In this document: positions 27,420 to 35,715 of the stretch, one piece after another
Numbering within the stretch: the first letter of the stretch is position 1
Layout: every line of letters begins with the position of its first letter
Source of the DNA: an uncultured Acetatifactor sp.
GTDB taxonomy: Bacteria; Bacillota; Clostridia; Lachnospirales; Lachnospiraceae
NCBI GenBank assembly: GCA_910583845.1
Contig: CAJUAB010000005.1
Span: 62,001-126,000, forward strand
Direction of reading: 5' to 3'
DNA: 64,000 nt
Notes under the pieces: model-generated
Databases searched by the model: none
The model's input: only the letters and a program-made list of their open reading frames with translations
What the model was told of the DNA's origin: nothing
Position numbers and translations under genes: made by a program

Positions 27420-27744
27420 ATTTTCTCAGTATTCCTTTCCATAGAAATTGTAGCTGCATGGCTGCAGCTGTCTCAGGATCCAAGAGAGGAATACATCTGT
27501 TATACTTTATCATTCTAAATAAACTCCAAATCAAATGTATTATATCACCAAACCAGATTTTGCCCGGATACAAATAATCTGACATAAAACATTGAGATTT
27601 TATCACAGGAGCCAGTTTGCTGCAAGGTATGAAATGGATTTTTTGAATATTTTCAGGTCATAGCAGAAAATGAGAACAAACTATGGAAGAAGCAAGGAAA
27701 GTCGGCCAAATCCCATCGTCACAATGGGATTGTTTCGATAGGTA
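27420..27744. promoter_or_regulatory. Divergent promoter region of MATE and XRE/ImmA genes
   Basis: This 325-nt A+T-rich gap should hold both promoters. A perfect inverted repeat, AATCCCAT / ATGGGATT with a 7-nt spacer (27709-27731), ends 13 nt before the XRE gene start, where no good ribosome site is visible. It is a plausible self-operator of that regulator. No other gene is seen. Confidence 0.5.
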
Positions 27745-28686
27745 ATGCTGAGGAAAAAGTTTAATAGTGACAGGCTCAAAGAGGCATTGCAGCTTAGAGG
27801 AATAAGGATGACTGAACTGGCAGGTCTCACAGGTATTACTAAGCAATCTTTGTCTCTTTATGCAAATGGGGGTAACGTACCTCCCTATGAGAATGTAAAA
27901 AAGATAACATTTGTGTTAGGCTTTCCGACAGATTATTTTATAGTGGAAGATATGTGTGCGGCTGCAGCTGACAATACCTGCTTCAGATCACAGGCGGCAG
28001 CAACAAAAACAGCAAGAAAAGCGCAATGTATTAAGATGGAATATGTTGCGAAAATGTATAAAGTTTTGCTGAACTATTTTGACTTTCCGATACTTGATTT
28101 ACCTGATGTAAATTTTGATGATGGCAATAATCCTATGGAAGCTGATTCAAAAGAAATGTTTGATGAGATTGAATGTGTATCGAAACAGGTGAGAAAAGAA
28201 TGGAAACTGGGGATGGAGCCGGTAGAAAACCTTCAGTATACATTGGAATCCCATGGCATTATTGTGACAGGCTTAAAAAATGTAGATGCTCAGATAGATG
28301 CATTTAGTCAAAGAACGCGCCTGGGAAGAGATGTCGTTTTTATCGTTGCGCTGGCTTCGGGAGAAAAACCGGTTGAAAGGCTGCGCTTTGACATGGGGCA
28401 TGAACTTGGGCACATTCTGCTGCATTCATGGGATGAATATAATGAAGATTTGCCAAAAGATTTATTTAGTGCGAGAGAGAAGCAGGCAAATATGTTTGCC
28501 TGCGCCCTGCTCTTGCCGAAAGACCCGTTCGATAGGGATATTGCATCATATGCTACGGATATTGACTATTATAAACATTTAAAGAAAAAATGGCGGGTAT
28601 CCATGCAGGCTATGATGTATAGGGCAAGGCAGATGGGTGTTATTACTGGAAATCAGTTCAGTTACATGATGTGCCAGGGCGCCTGA
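27745..28686 (+). CDS. XRE helix-turn-helix plus ImmA/IrrE metallopeptidase, C terminus lost
   Basis: This 313-aa protein has an XRE DNA-binding domain (residues about 8-65, MTELAGLTGITKQSLSLYAN) and a linker with a Cys/Ala-rich stretch. An ImmA/IrrE zinc peptidase follows, with MGHELGHILLH (HExxH) and EKQANMFACALLLP (third ligand region). Such proteins cleave repressors or act as antitoxin/phage-related regulators. The frame ends early: SYMMCQGA-stop replaces the usual C terminus, and the missing tail is still encoded in another frame just downstream. A second, partial copy of residues about 52-95 lies at 37889-38040. The peptidase motifs are intact, so partial function is possible. Confidence 0.8.
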   Translation: MLRKKFNSDRLKEALQLRGIRMTELAGLTGITKQSLSLYANGGNVPPYENVKKITFVLGFPTDYFIVEDMCAAAADNTCFRSQAAATKTARKAQCIKMEYVAKMYKVLLNYFDFPILDLPDVNFDDGNNPMEADSKEMFDEIECVSKQVRKEWKLGMEPVENLQYTLESHGIIVTGLKNVDAQIDAFSQRTRLGRDVVFIVALASGEKPVERLRFDMGHELGHILLHSWDEYNEDLPKDLFSAREKQANMFACALLLPKDPFDRDIASYATDIDYYKHLKKKWRVSMQAMMYRARQMGVITGNQFSYMMCQGA

Positions 28687-28784
28687 ACAGCACTATTTTC
28701 CAGGGGGCCTTGGATATCCTGTTTGATGGCGGTTATCTGGATTCACATGAACTCAGGGTGGAATTCGCCAGGTATGGAATTTAA
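28671..28784 (+). pseudogene. Out-of-frame C-terminal tail of the ImmA/IrrE gene
   Basis: A frame different from the main one reads DVPGRLNSTIFQGALDILFD, then GGYLDSHELRVEFARYGI-stop. This looks like the natural C terminus of XRE/ImmA proteins. A deletion around the ATGATG near 28665-28672 probably removed some codons and shifted the frame. Confidence 0.6.
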
Positions 28785-29185
28785 AAATATTTGGCTTCAA
28801 AATCTGGTCGAGGGAAATGATTATAAAAAGAGCTATCAGAAAATTGTCACATATCGCATTGAAATAACAAATGACTGCGTATATAATAAGATAAAGGATT
28901 AATGCTGAAATGCGAGAGAGACAGAATATTGATATAGAGCTGAACATACAATAAGTTATTTAAAGTATGAGAGGGTTCGTAGTATACCCTGTACAATTCA
29001 ATAGACGCTGCAAAAAAATGTGATAAGATTTTTACATACGGGAAATCGCCATGTTGGGAGGAAACCTATGCAAGAATAGACGGAGGATTCGGTTCATTCT
29101 GAGCCAGAGGCGTGACGCGGATCTGTGTACTATGGCGCGCAGGGACGAAACCCGGAATACAGGCGTTATAAAAAGGAGAACAAGT
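28785..29185. promoter_or_regulatory. Gap before the xylan-enzyme genes
   Basis: About 400 nt. A 42-codon frame starting at ATG 28774 (MEFKNIWLQNLVEGNDYKK) has no clear ribosome site and is probably not a gene. A possible -10 (TAAGAT within GTGATAAGATTTTT near 29023) precedes the next gene, but the -35 is unclear. The stretch 29040-29185 may be a leader; AAAAGGAG lies before ATG 29186. Confidence 0.35.
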
Positions 29186-31189
29186 ATGCAGAAAATAGAA
29201 ATCAGACAGGAGCACCTGACCGAAGGAGCCGTCCTGCAGGAGTCAGGACAGGACGTTTCCGTTTTTCAATTTGCCAGGGAAGGAGCAGGATTCTGCCTTC
29301 CACAGCTGATGTCCTGCAGAGAGCATTTGCTGACTTTTCGGGCTGAAGTGCTGGAGGAACACAGTCTGGCTCTGAATCTGTCGGTGTATGTGCAAGGAGA
29401 GGAGGCACCCGCATTCACCGTCCGCTTTGGCCTGCTGCCGCAGGTTGAAGCACAGGTCTGCCTTGACCTGGACTGGATGGACGCCCGTGAGCTGTTTCCC
29501 CAGGCACCGGCGGGCACCCTGAAAATAGTGTGCCATGGCCGACGGGTGGACAGGGAGGAGATCTCAAAGATTGTACTGTCCGCAATGCCGTCCTTCCACG
29601 CTGTCAGGCTGAAAATAAAAGACATGACGCTGACGGACACATATCCGGCGGACCCGGAGCTGCCGGACAAAAAGATGGTGGACTGCTTCGGACAGAGGAA
29701 GTCCGGGGCATGGGAGGGAAAAACAAAAGAGCTGGAGGAGCTGAAAGCGGCGCTGACGCGGCAGGCGCAGGAGCAAGGCAGCGGTTATCCCTTTGAGGAC
29801 TGGACTGTCTATGGCGGCTGGAAGAAGAAAAAATTGAAGGCGGGCACAGGTTATTTTTCCCGCGTCAGGGAAAACGGGAAATGGTGGCTGATTGATCCGC
29901 TTGGGTATGCGTATTTCAGCATGGGACCGGACTGTGTGGGCCTTGGCGCGGACTGCAGGGTTGACGGCGTGGAAAAATGGCTGGACTGGCTGCCGGAGGG
30001 GGATGACGAAGCCTATAAAGACATGTTTTATGAGCCGGAGCACAGAAAGGGACGCCGGAAAGCACGCATGTTTTCCTATGCACAGGCAAATCTGTACAAA
30101 GTGTTTGGCCCGGGATGGTATGAGCAGTGGAGCAGAATGATATCCTGCCAGCTGAAAAAGTACGGCATGAATACACTGGGAAACTGGAGTGACCAACGCC
30201 TCCTGGGAGTGTTGGACATACCCTATGTGACATCGCTGCCAAAGTTCCCGACCACAGCCGTCAGTATTTTCCGCGACTTCCCGGATGTGCTCAGCGCGGA
30301 ATACGGGCTTCAGGCCAGGAAGTGCGCGCAGGCGCTGGAGGCCCGCAAAAACGACCCTTTGATGATCGGATATTTCCTGCGCAATGAGCCGGCGTGGGCG
30401 TTTGTGGACAATCTGGTGATTGCGGACGAGGTGCTGCACAATCCGGCAAGAACAGCCTGCAAAGACATACTGATTGAAACCCTTCGGGAACGGTATCAGA
30501 CCATAGAGGCCATGAACCGCGCATGGAACAGCAGCCTGGAGGGCTTTGACAGCCTGTATGAGCCCCGGGAAAAGGTATCGAAATGGTCGGCAGCTGCACA
30601 TGAGGACATGAAGGAATTTTCCAGGCGGATGCTGCGGGCCTATATTGAGATTCCTGTCCGTGAATGCCGCAGGGTTGACCAAAACCACATGATACTCGGC
30701 ATGCGGTGGGCGTGGATCTCCGATCCGGATCTGGTGACAGGGTGGGAGAATTTTGATGTGTTCTCCATCAATTGTTATGCCGAAGACCCCACGGACAAGA
30801 TACAGCACATCGTGGATCTGGGCGTGGATTTGCCGGTCATGATAGGAGAATTTCATTTTGGGGCACTGGATGCCGGACTGCCGGCCACCGGCCTGGAGGG
30901 GGTAGTGAGCCAGCGGGACAGGGGAATTGCGTACCGTTTTTACTGTGATCGGGTCGCGGCACATCCAAACGGGGTGGGATGCCATTATTTCCAGTGTTAT
31001 GACCAGTTCGTACTGGGGCGGTTTGACGGGGAAAACTACAATATCGGGCTGTTCGATGTCTGCTCGCGTCCCTATGCAGAGATGGTGGAACGGATTCGGG
31101 AATGCAGCGGCACAATATACCAGGTGGCGGAGGGCATAAAGGAGCCCTGCCGGGAAAAGGCGGAATTTATTCCGATGATCGCGTATTGA
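29186..31189 (+). CDS. Clan GH-A glycoside hydrolase, agarase (GH50/GH42)-like
   Basis: This 667-aa cytoplasmic enzyme has an N-terminal beta domain (about 1-190) and then VYGGWKKKKLKAGTGYFSRV and KWWLIDPLGYAYFSMGPD. That entry sequence is typical of beta-agarase-like and GH42-like TIM barrels. The candidate acid/base is E401 in YFLRNEPAW and the nucleophile E555 in MIGEFHFG, at the expected beta-4 and beta-7 positions of clan GH-A. An exact family cannot be given by eye. Agar is unlikely in this locus; a beta-galactoside or beta-xyloside side chain is more plausible. ATG 29186 follows AAAAGGAG at 8 nt. The GH115 gene starts 114 nt downstream. Confidence 0.7.
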   Translation: MQKIEIRQEHLTEGAVLQESGQDVSVFQFAREGAGFCLPQLMSCREHLLTFRAEVLEEHSLALNLSVYVQGEEAPAFTVRFGLLPQVEAQVCLDLDWMDARELFPQAPAGTLKIVCHGRRVDREEISKIVLSAMPSFHAVRLKIKDMTLTDTYPADPELPDKKMVDCFGQRKSGAWEGKTKELEELKAALTRQAQEQGSGYPFEDWTVYGGWKKKKLKAGTGYFSRVRENGKWWLIDPLGYAYFSMGPDCVGLGADCRVDGVEKWLDWLPEGDDEAYKDMFYEPEHRKGRRKARMFSYAQANLYKVFGPGWYEQWSRMISCQLKKYGMNTLGNWSDQRLLGVLDIPYVTSLPKFPTTAVSIFRDFPDVLSAEYGLQARKCAQALEARKNDPLMIGYFLRNEPAWAFVDNLVIADEVLHNPARTACKDILIETLRERYQTIEAMNRAWNSSLEGFDSLYEPREKVSKWSAAAHEDMKEFSRRMLRAYIEIPVRECRRVDQNHMILGMRWAWISDPDLVTGWENFDVFSINCYAEDPTDKIQHIVDLGVDLPVMIGEFHFGALDAGLPATGLEGVVSQRDRGIAYRFYCDRVAAHPNGVGCHYFQCYDQFVLGRFDGENYNIGLFDVCSRPYAEMVERIRECSGTIYQVAEGIKEPCREKAEFIPMIAY

Positions 31190-31303
31190 TGAGATGTAGA
31201 GTGTGTCTGAAAAATCATTTCCGCCATCTGTGCGCCCCAATCTCCTGCAAATTGTGACGTGCATATGATTCTGAAAAGGTATTTCGAAAAAGGAGGGCAG
31301 GAT

Positions 31304-34300
31304 ATGCGTATCGGAAAGTATGACTCCGTAAAAATAGTCTGCGGGGAAAGGGAACCGGAAGGCGTAAAGACAGCAGTTGGAAATCTGGCAAGAGATTTCC
31401 GGCGGGTGCTGGACAGTGGTATTGTCAGCAGTTTTGACGAGGGCTTCAGCCCTTTCGTCCACCGTATTATGGTAGGGACGGCGGCGGTGTCGGAGGAGCT
31501 GTGCGAAAAAGCGGACGTGGAGCGGCTGCGGGATGAAAACGGGTCTTTCCGCAAAGAAGCTTATCTCATCCAGGAAAAAGCGGGGGAACTACTGATTCTG
31601 GGCAGCGACAGGCGGGGAACCATTTACGGAATCTATGAATTCTGTGAGCGGTGGCTGGGGGTGTCGCCCTGGTACTTTTTCGCGGATGTGCCCGTGGGGC
31701 AGAAGGAGGCAGTGGAGATTCCGGCAGGGTATGTAAAGGCAGACTGGCCCTCTGTGGAGTACAGGGGTATTTTCATCAACGATGAGGAGGAGCTGGAGCA
31801 CTGGGTGCAGCGATACATGGGGGAGCCCACCATCGGTGTGAAGACCTATGAGAAGATTTTCGAGCTGCTGCTGCGATTGAAGCTGAATTACATATGGCCC
31901 GCCATGCATGTAAATTCCTTTAACGCGGTGCGGGAGAATGGGGCGCTTGCGGACTGCATGGGAATCGTGGTGGGCACGTCCCACTGTGACATGCTGATGA
32001 GGAGCAATAACCGGGAGTGGAGGCCCTGGCTGGAGAAAAAGGGCTATACGGATGTGGAGTATGACTTTTCCCTGCCCGGCAGGAACCGGGAGATCCTGAA
32101 GGAATACTGGCGGGAGAGCATTCAGCAGAACCGGGAGTTTGAGGTGAGCTATACCCTGGGGATGCGGGGCATCCATGACAGCGGCTTTGAGGTCCGGGGA
32201 CTTGCCGGGAAAAGCGGCAGGGAGCTGCTCCAGGCGAAGATCGGGCTGCTGGAATCTGTCATCGGGACCCAGGAAACCCTGCTGGAGGAGAACCTGGGTA
32301 AGGAGACTGTGAAGACGTTTGTGCCCTACAAAGAGGTGCTGGAGCTTTATGACAACGGGCTACAGGTGCCGGAGGACCTGACTCTGATCTGGGTCAATGA
32401 CAATTACGGCCATGTCCGGCGTTATCCCAATGAACAGGAGAAGTCCAGGAAGGGCGGAAACGGGCTGTATTACCACAATTCCTACTGGGCCCCGCCCGGC
32501 GGCTCCTATCTGTTCCTGTGCTCCATCCCCCTGTCCCAGACCCGGAATGAGCTGAAGAAGGCTTATGAGGAGGGAATCCGGAAAATCTGGGTGACGAACT
32601 TCGGGGCCATGAAGCCCCTGGAGCAGCAGATTTCCTTCTATGCCGCCTATGCCTGGGAGGCTGGAAGGGAGGGAGCCGTCTGCGAGGACGAGCAGGCCTT
32701 CCTGCGGGACTGGATTGACAGGACCTTCAGCGGAGGTCATGGGGCGGAGCTTGCGCCCGTCCTCACGGAGTTTGACCAGCTCACCAACACCCGGAAGGTG
32801 GAGCAGATGGATATAGATGTCTTTGCCCAGAACGCATACGGGGATGAAGCGGCGGGACGTACCCATGTTTACGAAAAAATGTTTGAGACGGTAAACCGGG
32901 TCTGGAAGGAGCTGCCCCGGGAGGAGCGGGACGCTTTCTTCCAGATGGTGGCCATGAAGGTTCACGCCGCCTATTATACCAGCCTGATGTATTATTATGC
33001 GGACAGGAGCAATCTCTGCATGGAGCAGGGAAAGGAACCGGCCGCCGGGGCATATACGGAGCTGAGTAAAACCTATGACCGGGCCAGAAGGAGCATGCTG
33101 TATTATTACAACCATGTCATGTCAGACGGGAAATGGAACGGCATCCTGACTCCGGAGGATTTCCCGCTGCCACGCACGGCCATGCACCCGGCCTGCATGC
33201 CGCCCCTGGGGAGGTTTTCGGAGAGGGCACCGGGAAAGGCGGAAGGGTCTCTGAAAGGCTTGGAGGAGGCTCCTGGGAGATCGGAAGGAACTCCGGAAAA
33301 CGCCAAGGGAGATCCGGAAAGCGTGGAGGAAACTGTGGAAAAATGCGGCGGCAGCTTACCGGGAGAGACGACTGCGCCGGAGAGGCAGGGGGCTGCTCCG
33401 GTGATCGTGACGGTGTGGAACGACGCCAGGGAGATTGTGTTTACGAAGCCTGCCGTAAAGTGGATTGAGCTGGGAGCCTACAGGCATAAGGGCAATCCGG
33501 CGGGGGATGCGTATGCCGCAGAGTACCGGCTGACAGGCCCCGGCTGGATTCGGTTTGCGGAGGCCGCGGAGTACCGGCTGACAGGTCCTGACTGGATTCG
33601 GTTTGCGGAGTCGGGGACTTCGGAGACAAGGTGCAGAGTGGACCTGGAGGAGCGGATTCTGTTTGAGCCGGATTGGGAGAAGGTTTCAGAGTGCCTGCGG
33701 GCCATGGAGGACAGGCAGAGGTCAGAAGACTCCGGGGCAGAGGAACCGGCTGTTTTGCCCGCCGGAAGGATAACGGTGGAGGATGCGTCGGGGCGGCAGG
33801 TCGCTTCGGTGCCCGTGTCCGTTCATCCCATGGCGGCACTGACCTTGAAAGCCGGAGGAAATGCCCCGGCGGGAAACATAGAGGATGACGGCAGGATCTG
33901 CGTGGAGGCTGTGGAAGGGATGTACTGCACCGAATGGGGAACTGCGGCAGGACAGGCAATGTCTCCTGATGCTGCGGAAAAAGCGGACATGAAGAAGTAT
34001 CCGGAGAACGGAAAGGAATCAGAGGGCAGGACAGAACGCAAAAACAGGAAAGAATTGCCGCAGGGATGGAAGATAATCCCCAATCTGGGCAGGGACTCCG
34101 GGAGTCTTCTGGAAGCCAGAGAGCCGGGAGCGCAGGTTTCCTGGCAGATCACAGTCCTCACCGGGGGCAGCCATCTGCTGGAGCTGCACCGATTTCCCTC
34201 GCTGGATTCCGTGGGAACGATTCAGATAGGCGTCTGCGTGGACCAGGGACAGATACAGGTGCTGAAGACAGAGTCCAACGACGAGTACCGGGGCACCTGG

Positions 34301-35167
34301 AAAGAAAATATACGGAATAACGTTGACAAGCTATACCTGAGACTTCCCCATATGGAGCCCGGCATTCATGAAATCACCTTCCATGCCATGAGCAGGTATT
34401 TTGCTTTTTCCCGGTTTGTGATTTATACTATGGAGAGAAAGGAGAACAGTCTGGGGAGAGAGGGCGCGGATCAGCGTCTGCCGCAGAGGTTTGATATAGG
34501 AGGCTTTGTGGAGGAACATTACGGCAAGGATGCGGCCGCGCTTTTGCCCAGGCCGGTTTCCTACCTGCCTGACAGGTCCCATGGGGACGGCCTGGCCATG
34601 GAGGACATCATCATCCAGCCCTCCTCCTGGGGGAAGGCCGTCAGTGCGGAAGAGCTGGTGGGGCAGGGCATGGACATTTTCCGGGAACAGGACGGCAGGC
34701 TTTTCATCGAGTGCGCCGCCGCATTGGCCGAAAGCCCTTACGCCTATACGAAGAACCGGAAATGGCAGTGGTGCAACAGCCCCTCCCACGGGGAGACGGG
34801 GCTGGCGGTGTACATTCGTCAAAAGGATGGGAAATGGGAATCCGGGCAGGATGCCCCCGGGCTGCGTTATCGCGTGAAGCTCCAGGGAGGCAGTTATGCC
34901 GTCTGGGTGCGGGCCATGATGTGGGGGGACGACACTTCCCATTTCACTATTTTGTTGGACGGGGAAGAGATACCGGAGAAGGAACTCTATGGAGGAAACC
35001 GGATCTGGCATTATTCCAATGAGCAGGTATGGAAATGGTATCCCATATGGTATGCGGAACTGGACGAAGGGGAGCATGAGCTGGGGATCGTGGTATTCTC
35101 GTCCCGTCTGCGCTTTGAGCAGATATACATGACCAGGGGGGAGGAACTTCCGCCCGCCCAGGGTTAA
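31304..35167 (+). CDS. GH115 xylan alpha-1,2-glucuronidase
   Basis: This enzyme of about 1287 residues removes (4-O-methyl)glucuronic acid from xylan or its oligomers. The N-terminal domain covers about residues 1-150. A TIM-like catalytic domain (about 150-500) follows with YRGIFINDEEELEHW, NYIWPAMHVNSF, GIVVGTSHCDMLMR and SYTLGMRGIHDSGFE, all GH115 hallmarks. Helical and beta domains follow, ending in the GH115 C-terminal sandwich. Two long low-complexity stretches (about 640-700 and 890-925, rich in E, G, K and P) and a 16-residue tandem duplication make it longer than usual. No signal peptide. AAGGAGGG lies before ATG 31304; an upstream in-frame ATG at 31259... codon lacks such a site. 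Confidence 0.9.
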   Translation: MRIGKYDSVKIVCGEREPEGVKTAVGNLARDFRRVLDSGIVSSFDEGFSPFVHRIMVGTAAVSEELCEKADVERLRDENGSFRKEAYLIQEKAGELLILGSDRRGTIYGIYEFCERWLGVSPWYFFADVPVGQKEAVEIPAGYVKADWPSVEYRGIFINDEEELEHWVQRYMGEPTIGVKTYEKIFELLLRLKLNYIWPAMHVNSFNAVRENGALADCMGIVVGTSHCDMLMRSNNREWRPWLEKKGYTDVEYDFSLPGRNREILKEYWRESIQQNREFEVSYTLGMRGIHDSGFEVRGLAGKSGRELLQAKIGLLESVIGTQETLLEENLGKETVKTFVPYKEVLELYDNGLQVPEDLTLIWVNDNYGHVRRYPNEQEKSRKGGNGLYYHNSYWAPPGGSYLFLCSIPLSQTRNELKKAYEEGIRKIWVTNFGAMKPLEQQISFYAAYAWEAGREGAVCEDEQAFLRDWIDRTFSGGHGAELAPVLTEFDQLTNTRKVEQMDIDVFAQNAYGDEAAGRTHVYEKMFETVNRVWKELPREERDAFFQMVAMKVHAAYYTSLMYYYADRSNLCMEQGKEPAAGAYTELSKTYDRARRSMLYYYNHVMSDGKWNGILTPEDFPLPRTAMHPACMPPLGRFSERAPGKAEGSLKGLEEAPGRSEGTPENAKGDPESVEETVEKCGGSLPGETTAPERQGAAPVIVTVWNDAREIVFTKPAVKWIELGAYRHKGNPAGDAYAAEYRLTGPGWIRFAEAAEYRLTGPDWIRFAESGTSETRCRVDLEERILFEPDWEKVSECLRAMEDRQRSEDSGAEEPAVLPAGRITVEDASGRQVASVPVSVHPMAALTLKAGGNAPAGNIEDDGRICVEAVEGMYCTEWGTAAGQAMSPDAAEKADMKKYPENGKESEGRTERKNRKELPQGWKIIPNLGRDSGSLLEAREPGAQVSWQITVLTGGSHLLELHRFPSLDSVGTIQIGVCVDQGQIQVLKTESNDEYRGTWKENIRNNVDKLYLRLPHMEPGIHEITFHAMSRYFAFSRFVIYTMERKENSLGREGADQRLPQRFDIGGFVEEHYGKDAAALLPRPVSYLPDRSHGDGLAMEDIIIQPSSWGKAVSAEELVGQGMDIFREQDGRLFIECAAALAESPYAYTKNRKWQWCNSPSHGETGLAVYIRQKDGKWESGQDAPGLRYRVKLQGGSYAVWVRAMMWGDDTSHFTILLDGEEIPEKELYGGNRIWHYSNEQVWKWYPIWYAELDEGEHELGIVVFSSRLRFEQIYMTRGEELPPAQG
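33515..33610 (+). repeat. 48-nt in-frame tandem duplication inside the GH115 gene
   Basis: Two 48-nt units (33515-33562 and 33563-33610) encode AAEYRLTGPGWIRFAE and AAEYRLTGPDWIRFAE. They differ at only a few bases, so the duplication is recent. The repeat falls near residue 740, between the main domains. Confidence 0.9.
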
Positions 35168-35176
35168 AGGCTTTCT

Positions 35177-35213
35177 GGCGGAGGTTTTGCGCAATGTTGC
35201 CGGGAACCTCCGC
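35177..35213. other. Hairpin behind the GH115 gene
   Basis: GCGGAGGTT and AACCTCCGC pair perfectly across a 19-nt loop, 10 nt after the GH115 stop. No T-run follows. A GGGTTAAAGGCT word occurs on both sides (35162 and 35221). It may slow transcription or stabilise the mRNA. Confidence 0.4.
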
Positions 35214-35287
35214 CTGCTCTGGGTTAAAGGCTGGTCAGGCACCCGCTGAAAGGGGAACAGTCAGACTCCTGCCCGAAATGAAAGGGT

Positions 35288-35715
35288 ATGAGGGATGCGC
35301 ACTGTAGAAACGCATCAGAGAGGAGCGGAAAAATATGTTCTTTTTGCCGGGGAGCCCCTGCGCCTGGGTTCGGATTTTCGCCGGACAGCGTTGTCATAAC
35401 GGAGCATGGCAGGGAGATTCCCTTTACCGTAAGGGACGGCGTCATTTCTGTGGAGGATCAGCCAGGGCAGCCGGGGGAGAGGGTGTATGCTGTCTGCGTC
35501 AATGGCGTCCATATCTGGTGCCGGATTTTATATCTGCCTGCACTGGGGAAACTGGCGGAGGCCAGGTGCAGGTTCATTGCCCGCAGACAGCAGCTCCATA
35601 AGGAGGGAAGCAGGCTTTCAGTCGCTTATCTGACCTACGACAATGACTACTGCAAGCCGCCAGTGCGGGTGGAGACAGAAATGGAAAAAAGGAACGAAAA
35701 GGAGGATATAATAAA
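35288..35715 (+). pseudogene. 5'-truncated or 3'-truncated sugar-enzyme fragment
   Basis: One frame reads SPDSVVITEHGREIPFTVRD, YAVCVNGVHIWCRILYLPAL, AEARCRFIARRQQL and RLSVAYLTYDNDY. It looks like the N-terminal beta domain and helical entry of a larger carbohydrate-active enzyme, and then stops being coherent at the ribosome site of the next gene. No ribosome site precedes it. The family is not recognised with certainty. It is most likely a deletion remnant lying between GH115 and GH120. Confidence 0.4.

Noticed and set aside
29564..31462. A 632-codon minus-strand frame opposite the GH-A gene
   Set aside because: His/Pro/Ala-rich mirror of a clear glycosidase; typical of antisense frames in this composition.
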